This document shows, piece after piece, positions 1 to 10,045 of a stretch of 64,000 nt of DNA (position 1 is its first letter; each line of letters starts with the position of its first letter). Source of the stretch: Pseudorasbora parva (lineage: Eukaryota; Chordata; Actinopteri; Cypriniformes; Gobionidae); contig NC_090176.1 of NCBI RefSeq assembly GCF_024679245.1, positions 48,136,615-48,200,614 of the forward strand, given 5' to 3'. The position numbers and the translations under genes are program-made. The notes below the pieces were generated by a model. It saw only the letters and a program-made list of their open reading frames with translations. It made no database searches and was not told the DNA's origin.

Positions 1-11
1 TATAAGTCTTA

Positions 12-375
12 CACTGTAAAAAATTTGTGTTGTTTTTTTGTTGGTTTAACTTTAAAAAGTAAGTAACCTGGTTGCCTTAAAATTTTGAGTTTATTGAAAT
101 TAAAAATTTGAGTTGATACAATGAAGGAAATTTGTTTAATAAATAGAAACTCAAAATATTATTGTATCTAAACTAAATTTGATAAATCATGAAAATAGCA
201 CTATTTGACATGTTTCACCGTGTCATCAGAAATAAAACACACACAATTACCCAATACGCTTACAAAATATTTTAATAAAGGTTGTTGAATCTCAAAAAAT
301 GTAAATTTTATTAACTCAAAATTTTAATTTCAATGAACGCAAAATTTTAAGGCACCCAAAATGCCCCTTTTTGTG
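12..375. mobile_element. MITE-like element with inverted arms
   Basis: Inverted arms lie at 70-112 and 315-357. The left arm reads GGTTGCCTTAAAATTTTGAG and the right arm is its approximate reverse complement, running through an AATTTCAAT core. The left boundary CACTGTAAAAA is shared with a second copy at 30388, which also shares the following AAGTAAGTAACCTGGTTGCC. No coding capacity is visible. The right boundary is not clear, because CACTGTTTTC near 375 is not an exact complement of the left end. The class is inferred from structure only. Confidence 0.6.
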
Positions 376-514
376 TGGACGCAAAAAAAACACTGTTTTC
401 ATGTGTGTATCTTTAAATACAAATGAGCTGCTTCTCCCCGCCCTCCTTTCCAGAAGTGGGCTGTGCCTTTAGAGCTCATTCTGCGCATACTCTGGAAACA
501 ACCAGAGTTTTTGC

Positions 515-1088
515 AATGTAGTGTTGTTAAAATATAGATTTTTCGATACATATGGATACCGAAGCGCTTACAATACTAATTTTCCGCATAATAGATACAC
601 AATACTAACACTCCCTCTCTACATTTGCGCCAGAATTTTATGCCAGAATTATTTTACTAATTTCTGCAGATTTTGTGCTTACACCCAAAGTGCATGCACA
701 TAGAAAAGCATCTCGAGTTTGTTTTCACTACTTATTGCACTTAGTGTACATAAATGCCTGCAGCTGCCCGAGCTGAGCGCTGTGAGTGCGATCCCACCCC
801 CCATGGATGGGTTGATAACATGCGGATATATTTCCTTCTACTGGCTGAAGTCTTCAGCCTCTGGCCCAAAAATCCTCAAATGACACAAAATGACCATATT
901 TGAGTCACACTAATTTGCATATTTCCAAAAACAAAATCTGGAAATTGGAAAGGACCAGGTTCAAAATTCTTGATTCTATTTGTTGACATATTAGATGAGA
1001 GAGCTTTTACAGAGGGGATTCTGGATATCTTATTTTTTGCTTTAGTTAATTATAGAATACTGACAATAGCCTTGAAAAATCAATTTTC

Positions 1089-1155
<67 letters not shown>

Positions 1156-2350
1156 TATATCAACAAATCCCTCTGTAAAAGCCTTCACAATATAGTTAAG
1201 TATAAGACTGGAAAAGTTGGTGCTTGTAGATACTACTGAAGTGGAAATATCTAACTCTGAGTGTGAAAAAAAACTCATTTTGAGAAAACGGCCTTTAAAG
1301 TTTTGTATTGTATAATTGCATACATTTCCCCCAACCTAAAAACAAAATATATTTTCACTTCATTTATATCAGCAGTGTATAACATTTAAAACATATATAT
1401 GTAAATTAATAAATTAATAAATTATTAATAGCAAAAGCCTTATGCTGAAGAGAACTACCTTAACAATCACACATAACAGTCACAAACACAGCAAAAAACT
1501 GTCCCTGTTGGCTGTATGTCCATATATAACTATTTGAATTTAATTCTGACAGGGTTTCGTCATCTAATATGTTGTTGTTTACTTTATTTTTATCATCTCT
1601 TGCCACTTTGTCCTTTCTGTGAGCGTTTATGAGCTTATTTCTGCTTTGTCTGCATTTTCTCTCAGGCGGAGAATACACAAGGAAACGGCAGCCGGCAACA
1701 CGTATGACGTAGAGTGAAATTCACATCGGCCAATCAGATGTGATTTTCGGCAGCAAACTTTCGCGGTTGGTTAGTTCTACAAAGGAAATGGTCATATTTG
1801 GATTAGATAGTCTCATACACAGCGCTGATAGTTTTACAACGATACCAGGCATGACATGTTTCTGTGAATGGAGACGGCACGGGAGCTCGCGTTAGAATAA
1901 CGTTTGATGATTTCCGGTAGAACTCTAAAGGCGCAAGTTGACAAAATATAGTGAATTAACCACATTAATGTGTAATGTCGACATATTTTTTATTTGGACA
2001 TGAAAGCTTACATGTTAAGGGAGCAAACTGGCCCAAAATCTCAAAATTGGCCACTGCATGTGCATAAAAAAACGATGTTTTCACCTGCCGTGTCTCGCCT
2101 TAAGTGAAAGTAAACAGTTGAGAAAGAAAACGCAGGTGTAACAGTATAATGGTTCCGTGCATCAGCTCTTAAAGTGACAGCAGCCTAAAAAAACCTGCTG
2201 CTAAACTATGAGATAATATATGAAATATGTAAATGAGTTTTTCCCCATGGTATCAATGTCAAAATTGTGACCAGTGAAAACACTGTGTGGCTAGTAACTT
2301 TAAAAAAACACTAGCCACAGTGGCTGGTGAGCAAAATTTAATATCAAGCC
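515..2350. mobile_element. Composite repeat split by a second element
   Basis: Sequence 515-740 (starting GCAATGTAGTGTTGTTAAAA) and sequence 2096-2350 (GTAACAGTATAATGG, ATGGTATCAATGTCAAAAT, CTAGTAACTTT) both align by eye, in the same order, with one stretch at 30957-31570. There the two halves are only about 60 bases apart. The segment between them here, about 740-2095, resembles the right half of the element at 22380-22670 (CTGCAGCTGCC, AACATGCGGA, CTGGCTGAAGTCTTCAGCCTC). I read this as one DNA element inserted into another. No transposase frame remains. Confidence 0.6.
1092..1153. repeat. (TA)n microsatellite
   Basis: About 30 uninterrupted TA units lie inside the inserted part of the composite repeat. 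An apparent 89-residue frame across it (IYIYIY...) is a translation of the tract, not a gene. Confidence 0.97.
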
Positions 2351-3568
2351 CCGATCACAATTTATGGAAAATGCGAACGACTCATTTGTGGGTGGATTTT
2401 TACCATTGTATAGGATGGCTGTGTACACACTGCCAACACACATTCACGTTCAAACACCAAATGTGAATTCTGCAGGTCCCCTTCAATGCCTGGAATGTAC
2501 AGAAAGTGCAATAGTACACCGGGTTTTATTAAGTTGATATATTTTATGCATGTAATTTTAAATATATATTTTTAATTGCTTGATTGAGTTTAATGTACTT
2601 CGGGAGCAAAACAAAAATTGTGAGACCTGAATTTATCCATCAGCATTCGACTGGATTGTGAAAAATGGGCATTACTTACCAGGATGGAGCCTGATGGCAG
2701 TAAAGTAGGAGACATTTGTGACGTCAGATGGGAAGCGAGCTGTAATGGAGAAAGTCATTACATTTTGATCAAAGGACACTTTTTTTTTTTTTTTTACACA
2801 CAATAGCATGTAAAATAAAACCAGGAACAAGCATTAAAAAAGAAAATAGGGTCAGGTTTGATTTCATGTTGAAATGTTAAAGAAATTTTCAGATTAAATG
2901 CTCCAGTAAACTCGGATAATAATATCACAGCCAGGCTGAGCCAAGTGTGCTGAAAAATGCCTAATTAACACAGATCCCTCCTGTAGTTTCTCAAACTGCC
3001 ATCAGATGTAGCATCGCTGGCCCTGCTACCCCCTCGCAGGGATCATCCCACCCCACAGCGAGGGCCGCTGCATGGGGGGAGCTCCATCATTTTACCTCAG
3101 CGCTTCCCACCACCTCCTCACTAATGGCTGCTGGGACTATCCAATCAATTGTGTCTCTATTATGGTGTAAGACTTTAAAATCAGCTAGTATTATTATAAC
3201 ACCAGTCAAATTACACAGGTACAATCTTTTGCCTTTTCGTAGGCCTGATAAAGAGTCAAAATTCAATTGACTAGTCTTTCCAAAAGTGTTATAACTTCAT
3301 TTATGAGCAGTTAGTGATTAAAAATCACAGAGGTGAAGCAAATTAAGGCAATTTTAAGATCAGATATATGGCTCTGGGTCTTTAAATTTATTAGGGAAAC
3401 GTAACGTAATGCCTAAACTTGTGTAATTTTATGGATGACATGTATATTTATCAGTTACTCTATGAATATGCAATGTTTCATTTGAATAAAATGATAAAAA
3501 CATAATAGCAAATGTTATTGTAATGATTAGTAATGTTAGTAAATGGGTTTTAAAAGCAGGAGTTTGTG
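2351..3568. other. No gene seen; includes a GC-richer block
   Basis: No open frame of interest, RNA gene or clear repeat boundary was recognised. A poly-T tract of about 17 bases sits near 2781-2797. The block 2930-3170 is less AT-rich than its surroundings, with direct CCCCTCGCAGGG and CCACAGCGAGGG runs and a CCAATCAATT motif. It could be conserved non-coding DNA, but the sequence alone does not show that. Confidence 0.5.
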
Positions 3569-3728
3569 CACTAAAAATGCTGTGTTGTTTCAACCCATGT
3601 TTGGGTCAAATGTGGACAAACCCAGCCATTGGTTTAAACTTTTAAATTCAATGTTTAAACCCAGAGGTTGGTTTGTCCATATTTGACCTAAACATAGGTT
3701 GAAACAACACAAGCATTTTTTAGAGTGT
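3569..3728. mobile_element. Palindromic MITE, 160 bp
   Basis: The ends are near-perfect complements. CACTAAAAATGCTGTGTTG at the left pairs with CAACACAAGCATTTTTTAGAGTG at the right. The pairing continues inward through TTTCAACCCATGTTTGGGTC and its complement around 3680-3700. It is a foldback non-autonomous DNA element with no coding capacity. Confidence 0.85.
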
Positions 3729-5221
3729 GATATAATAAATATCTGATATTACACACTGACTAAAACACATGATTTTGATTAGAAAGCTTTCAGTGTGAAA
3801 ATATACATGAATATTGACAAGAGTAAGTAACCCTGTATAACTGACCAATCACTAGGAAAATATTACCATTACCATACCATATCTCATAAAAAATAACACA
3901 GCAAATGGGTTCTTGACGTGACAAGGTATTTTCACTGTCAAACAAGATAAAAATGAATATAATTAGTAATAATAATTAATGTCATCATTTAAAATGCAGT
4001 AAATGGTTAAACATTTATTTGTATTACATGGACCTGTTGTCATAAAATCTGCTGTTATTAGATTTTTTAATTTTTTGATCCAAATTTCCTATGGTGTGAC
4101 TGTCTCAAGCATGGTACTGTACATAACTTTTATAAATAAAAAAGAAAAGCATACAAATGTTAAAAATTCCTCAGACAGTTTAGTAAATGGCAATCATTTT
4201 TTTCATCCATATATTTCTAAAAGTGTAGGAACTTGATACCTTTTGTAACTGAAAAGCGAACACCATATATCCTGATTTTAAATCGGGCAATTACACTGAC
4301 AAGCTTAGTTGACGGACCCCATTCAAGGTATTGATAATAATATTAACTTTTTTCTTCACAAGTGATGTTTAACAAAAAAAGAAAAAGCATTTTTACTGCT
4401 AATTTGTCAACAACCCAAATACATTTGTGTCTGTCCCTGTATTTCAATGGCTAAACTTAAATATATATACCGGTATGTTTCCCATCATTAGAGATCTGTT
4501 TCTCATTTGTTGCTACTCAATGGCATTTTTCCCTATTCTATTCTATAATATCCAAACCCATCCAATTGATATTCTCTTAGTAACAACTAAAACAACAACA
4601 CAACACTTTCCTGTTTCATTCACACCAATGCTGTGCTCCTATTTTGTCTCCACATCATTTTTATAAGTAGGCTACACAAAAAAGCATTATATATAAGAAA
4701 AGATGGCGATTAAAAGTTATTTTGTCAGGCCTGAAACGCTTGTAAAACAGTAAATGGCGTCAGTTACAGAGCTCTTTTGTTGCACTGCTGCCCTTCACAA
4801 TAAAATTACAGTATCTTCCCGCGCATATGAAATATATGATTAGGGCAGCTGTTAAAAATGGCGGCCTTCACAGAGAGTGAAAAAGTGACTCTCATTCTTA
4901 AAGATGGATGGGCTGCACTTCGAAGCCACTGAGCGTTTATTTAAAGCCGTGGGATTGTTCGTGAAGGATAATTCTGGTCAGCAGTAGGTATCCGGTTCGG
5001 AGGGAAAGGAGGACCACCGCCAGGCGCATGACAGTGATGGAGCGCGCAAACACACACGCGCAGATTCATCTTGAGCCGCGGGGGCGAGTGGAGACACGTA
5101 CACGCGCGGAGAACTGTTTGTTACCGCACACAAACACACTGCGTTTAAACAATAGCTACAGCATCTTGTAAATGAACATAAAAAAGTATGTACATTGCCA
5201 TTAAAAAAAGTTATGGCCAGT
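3729..5221. other. No gene seen; CpG-rich patch at about 4980-5130
   Basis: Most of this stretch is AT-rich unique-looking sequence. A CpG-rich patch at about 4980-5130 (ATCCGGTTCGGAGGG, GGAGCGCGCAAACAC, GAGCCGCGGGGGCGAG) follows a TATTTAAAG at about 4937. That is compatible with a promoter or with part of an unrecognised repeat. No credible start codon with a long frame follows it. Confidence 0.35.
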
Positions 5222-5588
5222 TTGAAATGCTCACTATGAATTCATTTGATCAAAACACAGAATGTAATTACAATTTAAAACAACTTTCCTATTTGAATAT
5301 GTATTTTCAGCATCATAAGTCTTCAGAAGTCATTCTAATATAAGTTTTTGCTGCTCAAGAAAAATGTCTTATCATCATCAACATAATGTATATTTTTGTG
5401 GAACCTGTGATACTTTGTCAGGATTCTTTGATAAAGTGAAAGTTCAACAGCATTTATTTCATATACAAATATTTTGTAACATTATAAATGTATTTGCTGT
5501 CTTTTTTGTTCAATTTAATTAATCCTCACAGAACAAAAGTAATCATTCTTTTAAGGAAAAAAATGACCCCAAACTTTTTAACAGTGTA
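5222..5588 (+). mobile_element. Teleost interspersed repeat 'F', near full length
   Basis: I use the label F for a dispersed repeat seen at least six times here. Diagnostic blocks are TTTCAGCATCAT, TCTTCAGAAGTCATTCTAATA, TGCTGCTCAAGAAA, TTTTTGTGGAACCTGTGATA, GATTCTTTGATAAA, CAGCATTTATTTCATATA and the end GACCCCAAACTTTTTAACAG. Other copies are at 32625, 41755, 46290, 50365 and 57620. It is non-coding. A non-autonomous DNA element is the usual interpretation of this type of repeat, but the superfamily is not provable here. Confidence 0.75.
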
Positions 5589-5901
5589 GCCTATCATGGT
5601 CATAAAAGCTCATACAAGAAAACACATCTCGCTAAATACTACAGTAGCTACTGCCTAAACATATAATCCAAACACAGCACAACAAAAATGATCCCTGAAG
5701 CCCTACATAACTCAACTTAAACACTATCAACTCTTCCCATTTTCATCATCAAAACAACACTTAATTTCAATATTTACTCTCCAAATCCAGTCGCATATAA
5801 AGCATGCTGGGAAAGGGAGATCCCCTGGCCAGTTTTCATTTAATGCAAACAAAAATGATCCATGTAGTCCCAAAACAGATGGGTTAAGCAAACAATCCAT
5901 C

Positions 5902-5999
5902 CTCAAAAAGTGCTTGTTTTGCTGCTTGCTGAATTTACTTAAAATGAGCCCCTTTTAATTAAGTAAATTGATCAGGCAGCAAAACAAACATTCTTTGAG
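5902..5999. repeat. 98-bp foldback (39-bp arms)
   Basis: The left arm 5902-5940 (CTCAAAAAGTGCTTGTTTTG, then CTGCTTGCTGAATTTACTT) pairs with the right arm 5961-5999 (AAGTAAATTGATCAGGCAGC, then AAAACAAACATTCTTTGAG). There are a few mismatches and a loop of about 20 bases. It is probably a very short MITE. Confidence 0.75.
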
Positions 6000-6753
6000 T
6001 AAAAATGTATTGGTTTTAGAGTGACACAAACCAACAAACACCACAGAATGAATCAAATCCATTGCTTACTAATGTTTGTGTTGTTGTTTTCCCTCCAAAA
6101 TGATGTCACTTCCTGTAGGATGATATCAATGGGGAATTGGCTTTTGTTTTAAGGGATTGTATAAAAGACTAATTTACAGACTAATCTATTTTACACATTT
6201 CAGTGATTGCACACAATGAAATGTTACTTTATCTACAATATATTGTCTCCGTCATTTATGTACTGCGATGTTTATGTTAATCAGTGTGCCTTCATTAAAA
6301 CATTGATGTTTCTGGAGAACAGAAGACATGAACGAAGCGTGTGTGTCTCCCTCTCTCTGTATGTGTGTGTGTGTGAAAGTAATAGAAGTATGTATTTGTG
6401 TATTCAAGCTGCCCTCTACTGTTGATTGTCTCAATGACAAGACAAATGTTGATAAGAATAGAGGAGACCTGTTGTCTCTCATCGAGCCGTGTGGAGACAA
6501 ACACTCGCGGAGAGACACAAATGAGCACATGGAGAGCATCATAACTGACACCTGTGTCTGCTCATCTGGTGCCTTTCTGCTGTGTGCAACATTCATCTTT
6601 TTGAGTGAACACATCTGTATAGGGGAGACCGGGGCTAGTTGTCACAAGTCAAAAGTCCAATTACACAAACTCTTGAATCTAGAATTATTTTCATCTAAAA
6701 GTGTGTTTGCATATTGTTTTTTAGTTAATAAATATCAGAGCAAATTTTACATT
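6000..6753. other. No gene seen
   Basis: There are overlapping open frames of 72-151 codons on both strands at about 6207-6783, but none has a recognisable domain. The longest runs into the transposon end at 6754 and contains a short TG-rich tract. I see no splice-consistent structure. Confidence 0.5.
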
Positions 6754-7669
6754 TGTGACCCTAGACCACAAAACCAGTCATAAGTCACACGGGTATACAT
6801 AATTTGTGGCAAAAGCCCACAATACATTGTATGGCTCACAATTATAGATTTTTCTTTTATGCCAAAATTATTAGGATATTAAGTAAAGATCATGTTCTAT
6901 GAAGATATTTTGTAAATTTCATACAGTAAATATAACAAAAATGTATTATTATTAGTAATATGGATTGCTAAGGACTTCATTAGGACAACTTTAAAGGCCA
7001 TTTTCTCAATATATATATTTTTGCACCCTTTGAACTTAAAAAAAAAAAAAAGTTGTGTCTCTGCCAAATATTTTCCTATATTTTAGCAAACCATACAACA
7101 ATGGAAATCTTATTTATTCAGCTTCAAGATAACATACTGACAATTTTTTAACATACTGACAACCATCTTAAAACACAGATGTAAAGAAAGCCACAAGCTC
7201 ATCACAAGTATTTTCCCACAAGTTCTCCACACAATGATGGTAACACACATGCAGAGCTGGAAAGATTACTTACAAATCGTGAATTATTGTTTTTTATGAT
7301 TCAATAACTTTTGATTTAATAACTTAACAGCTTTTCAATAAACTCATGAACCGCAGTGTGGGAAATTACATAATATAATATTTAATGCACTTCTTGTTGT
7401 TGTTGATAAAGAAGGGAACATATTTTCTTCCTCTTTGAATTTTTATATCAGTATGGTACACGATTATTCTACTCAAATCAATGTGATAAACGATTTTGGT
7501 CAAAAGTAATCCAAAAGTAGTCCGATTATATTACCTTAAGGATGTAATGTAATGGATTACGCTTCTAACTACAATTTTTTTAACTACTTATTTATTCAGC
7601 TTCCAGATAATGTAAATCTCAAATTAAAAATAATTGACCCTTATGACTGGTTTTGTGGTCCAGGGTCAC
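6754..7669. mobile_element. TIR DNA element interrupted by an insertion
   Basis: The termini are inverted repeats. TGTGACCCTAGACCACAAAA at 6754 is complemented by TTTTGTGGTCCAGGGTCAC ending at 7669. Internal blocks (ATCATGTTCTATGAAGATAT, GCTAAGGACTTCATT, GACAACTTTAAAGG) recur in the shorter copy at 48732-49050. The body is split at about 7131-7587 by unrelated sequence. That insert is bracketed by a 24-base near-identical repeat, CTTATTTATTCAGCTTC followed by AAGATAA or CAGATAA. No transposase is present. Confidence 0.85.
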
Positions 7670-8331
7670 GAACGTGTTTTAGATGATTTTATACATAAGT
7701 ATCTGTCAGTGAAAGCAATGGTTTGAAGACTTTGTTACATTTTTTTCTTCAATAGCATAACTATTTATAGATGTAATGCAAGTCACTCATGAATTTTAGG
7801 TTTTATTGATTGAACTTCTATTTACAGTAATACAATGTCTCATTATATAATTGATATAATTACCAACTAATTACCAACCTACCATTAAGGTTTTTTTTAT
7901 TTGTACTTTTTTAACATACTGACAACCATCTTAAAACACAGATGGTAAAGAAAGCCACAAGCTCATCACAAGTATTTTTCCACAAGTTCTCCACACAATC
8001 ATGGTAAGATTACTTACAAATTGTAATTGGTTACCGATTCCAAATCGCTTAACAAAAATTGTAGTTAGAACCGTAATCCATTACATTACATACTTAAGGT
8101 AATATAATCGGACTACTTTTGGATTACTTTTGACCTAACTCGTTTATCACATTGATTTGAGTAGAATAATCGTGTACCATACTGATATAAAAATTAAAAG
8201 AGGAAGAAAATATGTTCCCTTCTTTATCAACAACAACATGAAGTGCATTAAATATTATATTATGTCATTTCCCACACTGCGGTTCGTGAGTTTATTGAAA
8301 AGCTATTAAGTTATTGTATCATAATTTTTTT
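7131..8331. repeat. Direct plus inverted duplicated segments
   Basis: A segment at 7144-7237 (TTAACATACTGACAACCATC, TCACAAGTATTTTCCCACAA) is repeated directly at 7907-8003. The sequence that follows copy one (about 7290-7579) instead appears inverted after copy two (about 8054-8331). For example, CTCATGAACCGCAGTGTGGG pairs with CCCACACTGCGGTTCGTGAG, and AGTAATCCAAAAGTAGTCCG pairs with CGGACTACTTTTGGATTACT. The two units therefore share one half in direct and one half in inverted orientation. Confidence 0.85.
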
Positions 8332-9285
8332 AATAAAAACAATATAAATAAAAAAACTTACAAAAAAACGCTGTTCACTTGCCAACATCAGAGAACTGTG
8401 AACCTGATTTTATTTTATTTAAAAAAAAAAATTTGACTTCATTTTATTATTGACCTAATTTACTTATTAAAATCTCAGGCGGTACTTCAAATAAATATAT
8501 TAGATCAAATACATTTCAGCTGACAAAAAAAAGTTGGAATCCCTGCATTGCATATAAATATGAAATGCCGTAATTTGTAAATTGTAATGGGTTCGAAAGT
8601 CAAAAGCCTTACAAAGACATGGTTAAATAACTGAGTGATAATTCAAATAATAATTATGTTTGTCAGAAGTTAGATATGCACTGAGAAACAGAAGTGAAAC
8701 GATTTCTGTAAATGCAGTGATCAAAAGCTCCAGGCTTTTCATTGACAGACTCATGACCAGTGGCCGGTGTGTCAGTTCCTACGCAGCAGTTGTCTGGCTA
8801 TCACCAGACCAAGCTCAGTTTACGATTGAACATTGGTCTGGTTAGTCTGCTCTGTATTTTCTACTGCACAAGAGGCCTGATAAACGAGCATAGTTCAAAT
8901 GACTCCGTATGCAATTGGATAGTCCTACAACCAATCAGACCACAAGAGGCGTGATCAACGGTCAACGACCCATCGTTTCTTTATCCGTCATTGTGTTAAA
9001 CCCGCCAATAGCGTGCCAGGTGTATAAGCCAGTCTGTGAATAGTTACCGCAAAAGTGTAACAGAAGCAGTAGAAATGAATGTACAGGTTTCCAGACTGAG
9101 CTGCAGGGCGAAATCACATCGCCGGCAGATCAAGCTGGGATTACCCAGTCTGCACAGAACACTAAAATAATGCAATAAGCATTAACTTGGATGGAACATA
9201 CAAACCTAATGTGCATATAACTGTAAACAGAAAACTAACAAACAGTTATTTACATCAAAAACGATCAAATGTGAGTGGTCAGACA
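8332..9285. other. AT-rich, then dispersed-repeat-like sequence; no gene
   Basis: 8332-8650 is AT-rich with A and T runs. 8755-9170 carries motifs also seen near 50640-51200 (CTGGCTATCACCAGACC, CAACCAATCAGA, CATCCAGGCTAG-type ends), suggesting a dispersed cyprinid repeat. Open frames of 61 and 64 codons there have no recognisable product. Confidence 0.4.
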
Positions 9286-9522
9286 CACTCTTTAAAATAA
9301 AGGTTCTTTATTGGCATCGATGGTTAAATAAAGAACCTTTAACATCCACTAAACCCTTTCATTGCACAAAAGGTTCTTTATAGTGCATTCTTTGGATTAT
9401 TAAAATGTTTTTTACACTAAGAAAAACCTGTTTTTTTAAAGACATTTTCACTGAAAGGTTCTTTGGAAAACTAAAAAAGGTATAACAAACTATAACGTTT
9501 GGAACCTTTATTTTAAAGAGTG
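9286..9522. mobile_element. MITE with perfect 21-bp terminal repeats
   Basis: CACTCTTTAAAATAAAGGTT begins at 9286. Its exact complement ends at 9522, giving identical 21-bp inverted termini. Internal AAAGAACCTTT and AGGTTCTTT motifs are arranged as further inverted copies. It has no coding capacity. Confidence 0.92.
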
Positions 9523-9716
9523 CAGGGAATTTTGGGAATGTCAATTTACTGCTTTCACCGTAAATTACAAGATGACTTCAAAAAAAACAGTAACATTTTT
9601 CCCATTAGATTTATTTCTTCACTGTGTACAAGGTAAGGAAACGTACTGTTACCCAATTAACCTTAACCTTTTACCATTAAAATGACGATGTTTTTTCACA
9701 AACTCTCAGAAAATAA

Positions 9717-9831
9717 GGTACAAAAGCTGTCACTGGGGTGGTACCTTTTCAAAAGGTTGTTTCTTTTAGGTACCAATATCCACGCTTTAGGTACAAAAGA
9801 GTGCCAGCCCAGTAACAGCTTTTTTTTTGCT
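9717..9831. mobile_element. Decayed palindromic MITE
   Basis: AGGTACAAAAGCTGTCACTG at the left is partly complementary to CCAGCCCAGTAACAGCTTTT at the right. Internal GGTACC and TTTAGGTAC motifs lie between them. The arms are imperfect, so this is an old copy. Confidence 0.65.
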
Positions 9832-9849
9832 TAGTTGGGGACCCTAAAT

Positions 9850-10045
9850 ATTCAACTTTATTACTGATCTGCCTGAATTGATTCCACTTAAGAATTGAAC
9901 TGAGCTGGACAATGGCATCCCTGTTTTCTCCAGAGCGGCTGTACAGCCCAAACAAATTCTGTCGCATTATTTTCCTGTTATACTGTGAAGCTGCTTTGAA
10001 ACGATGCGTATTGAGAAAAGCGCTATAGAAATAAAGGTGGCTTGA
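9850..10045 (+). mobile_element. LINE/SINE 3' tail, L2-like
   Basis: It ends in GAAGCTGCTTTGAAACGATG and AAAAGCGCTATAGAAATAAA, the style of 3' end shared by L2-clade LINEs and the SINEs that use them. The upstream block GAACTGAGCTGGACAATGGC belongs to the same unit. A 111-codon frame on the opposite strand across it is a chance translation. Confidence 0.65.

Noticed and set aside
6328..6783. 151-codon plus-strand open frame
   Set aside because: It runs into the terminal repeat of the element at 6754 (DPRPQNQS is the translated end) and begins in TG-rich sequence.
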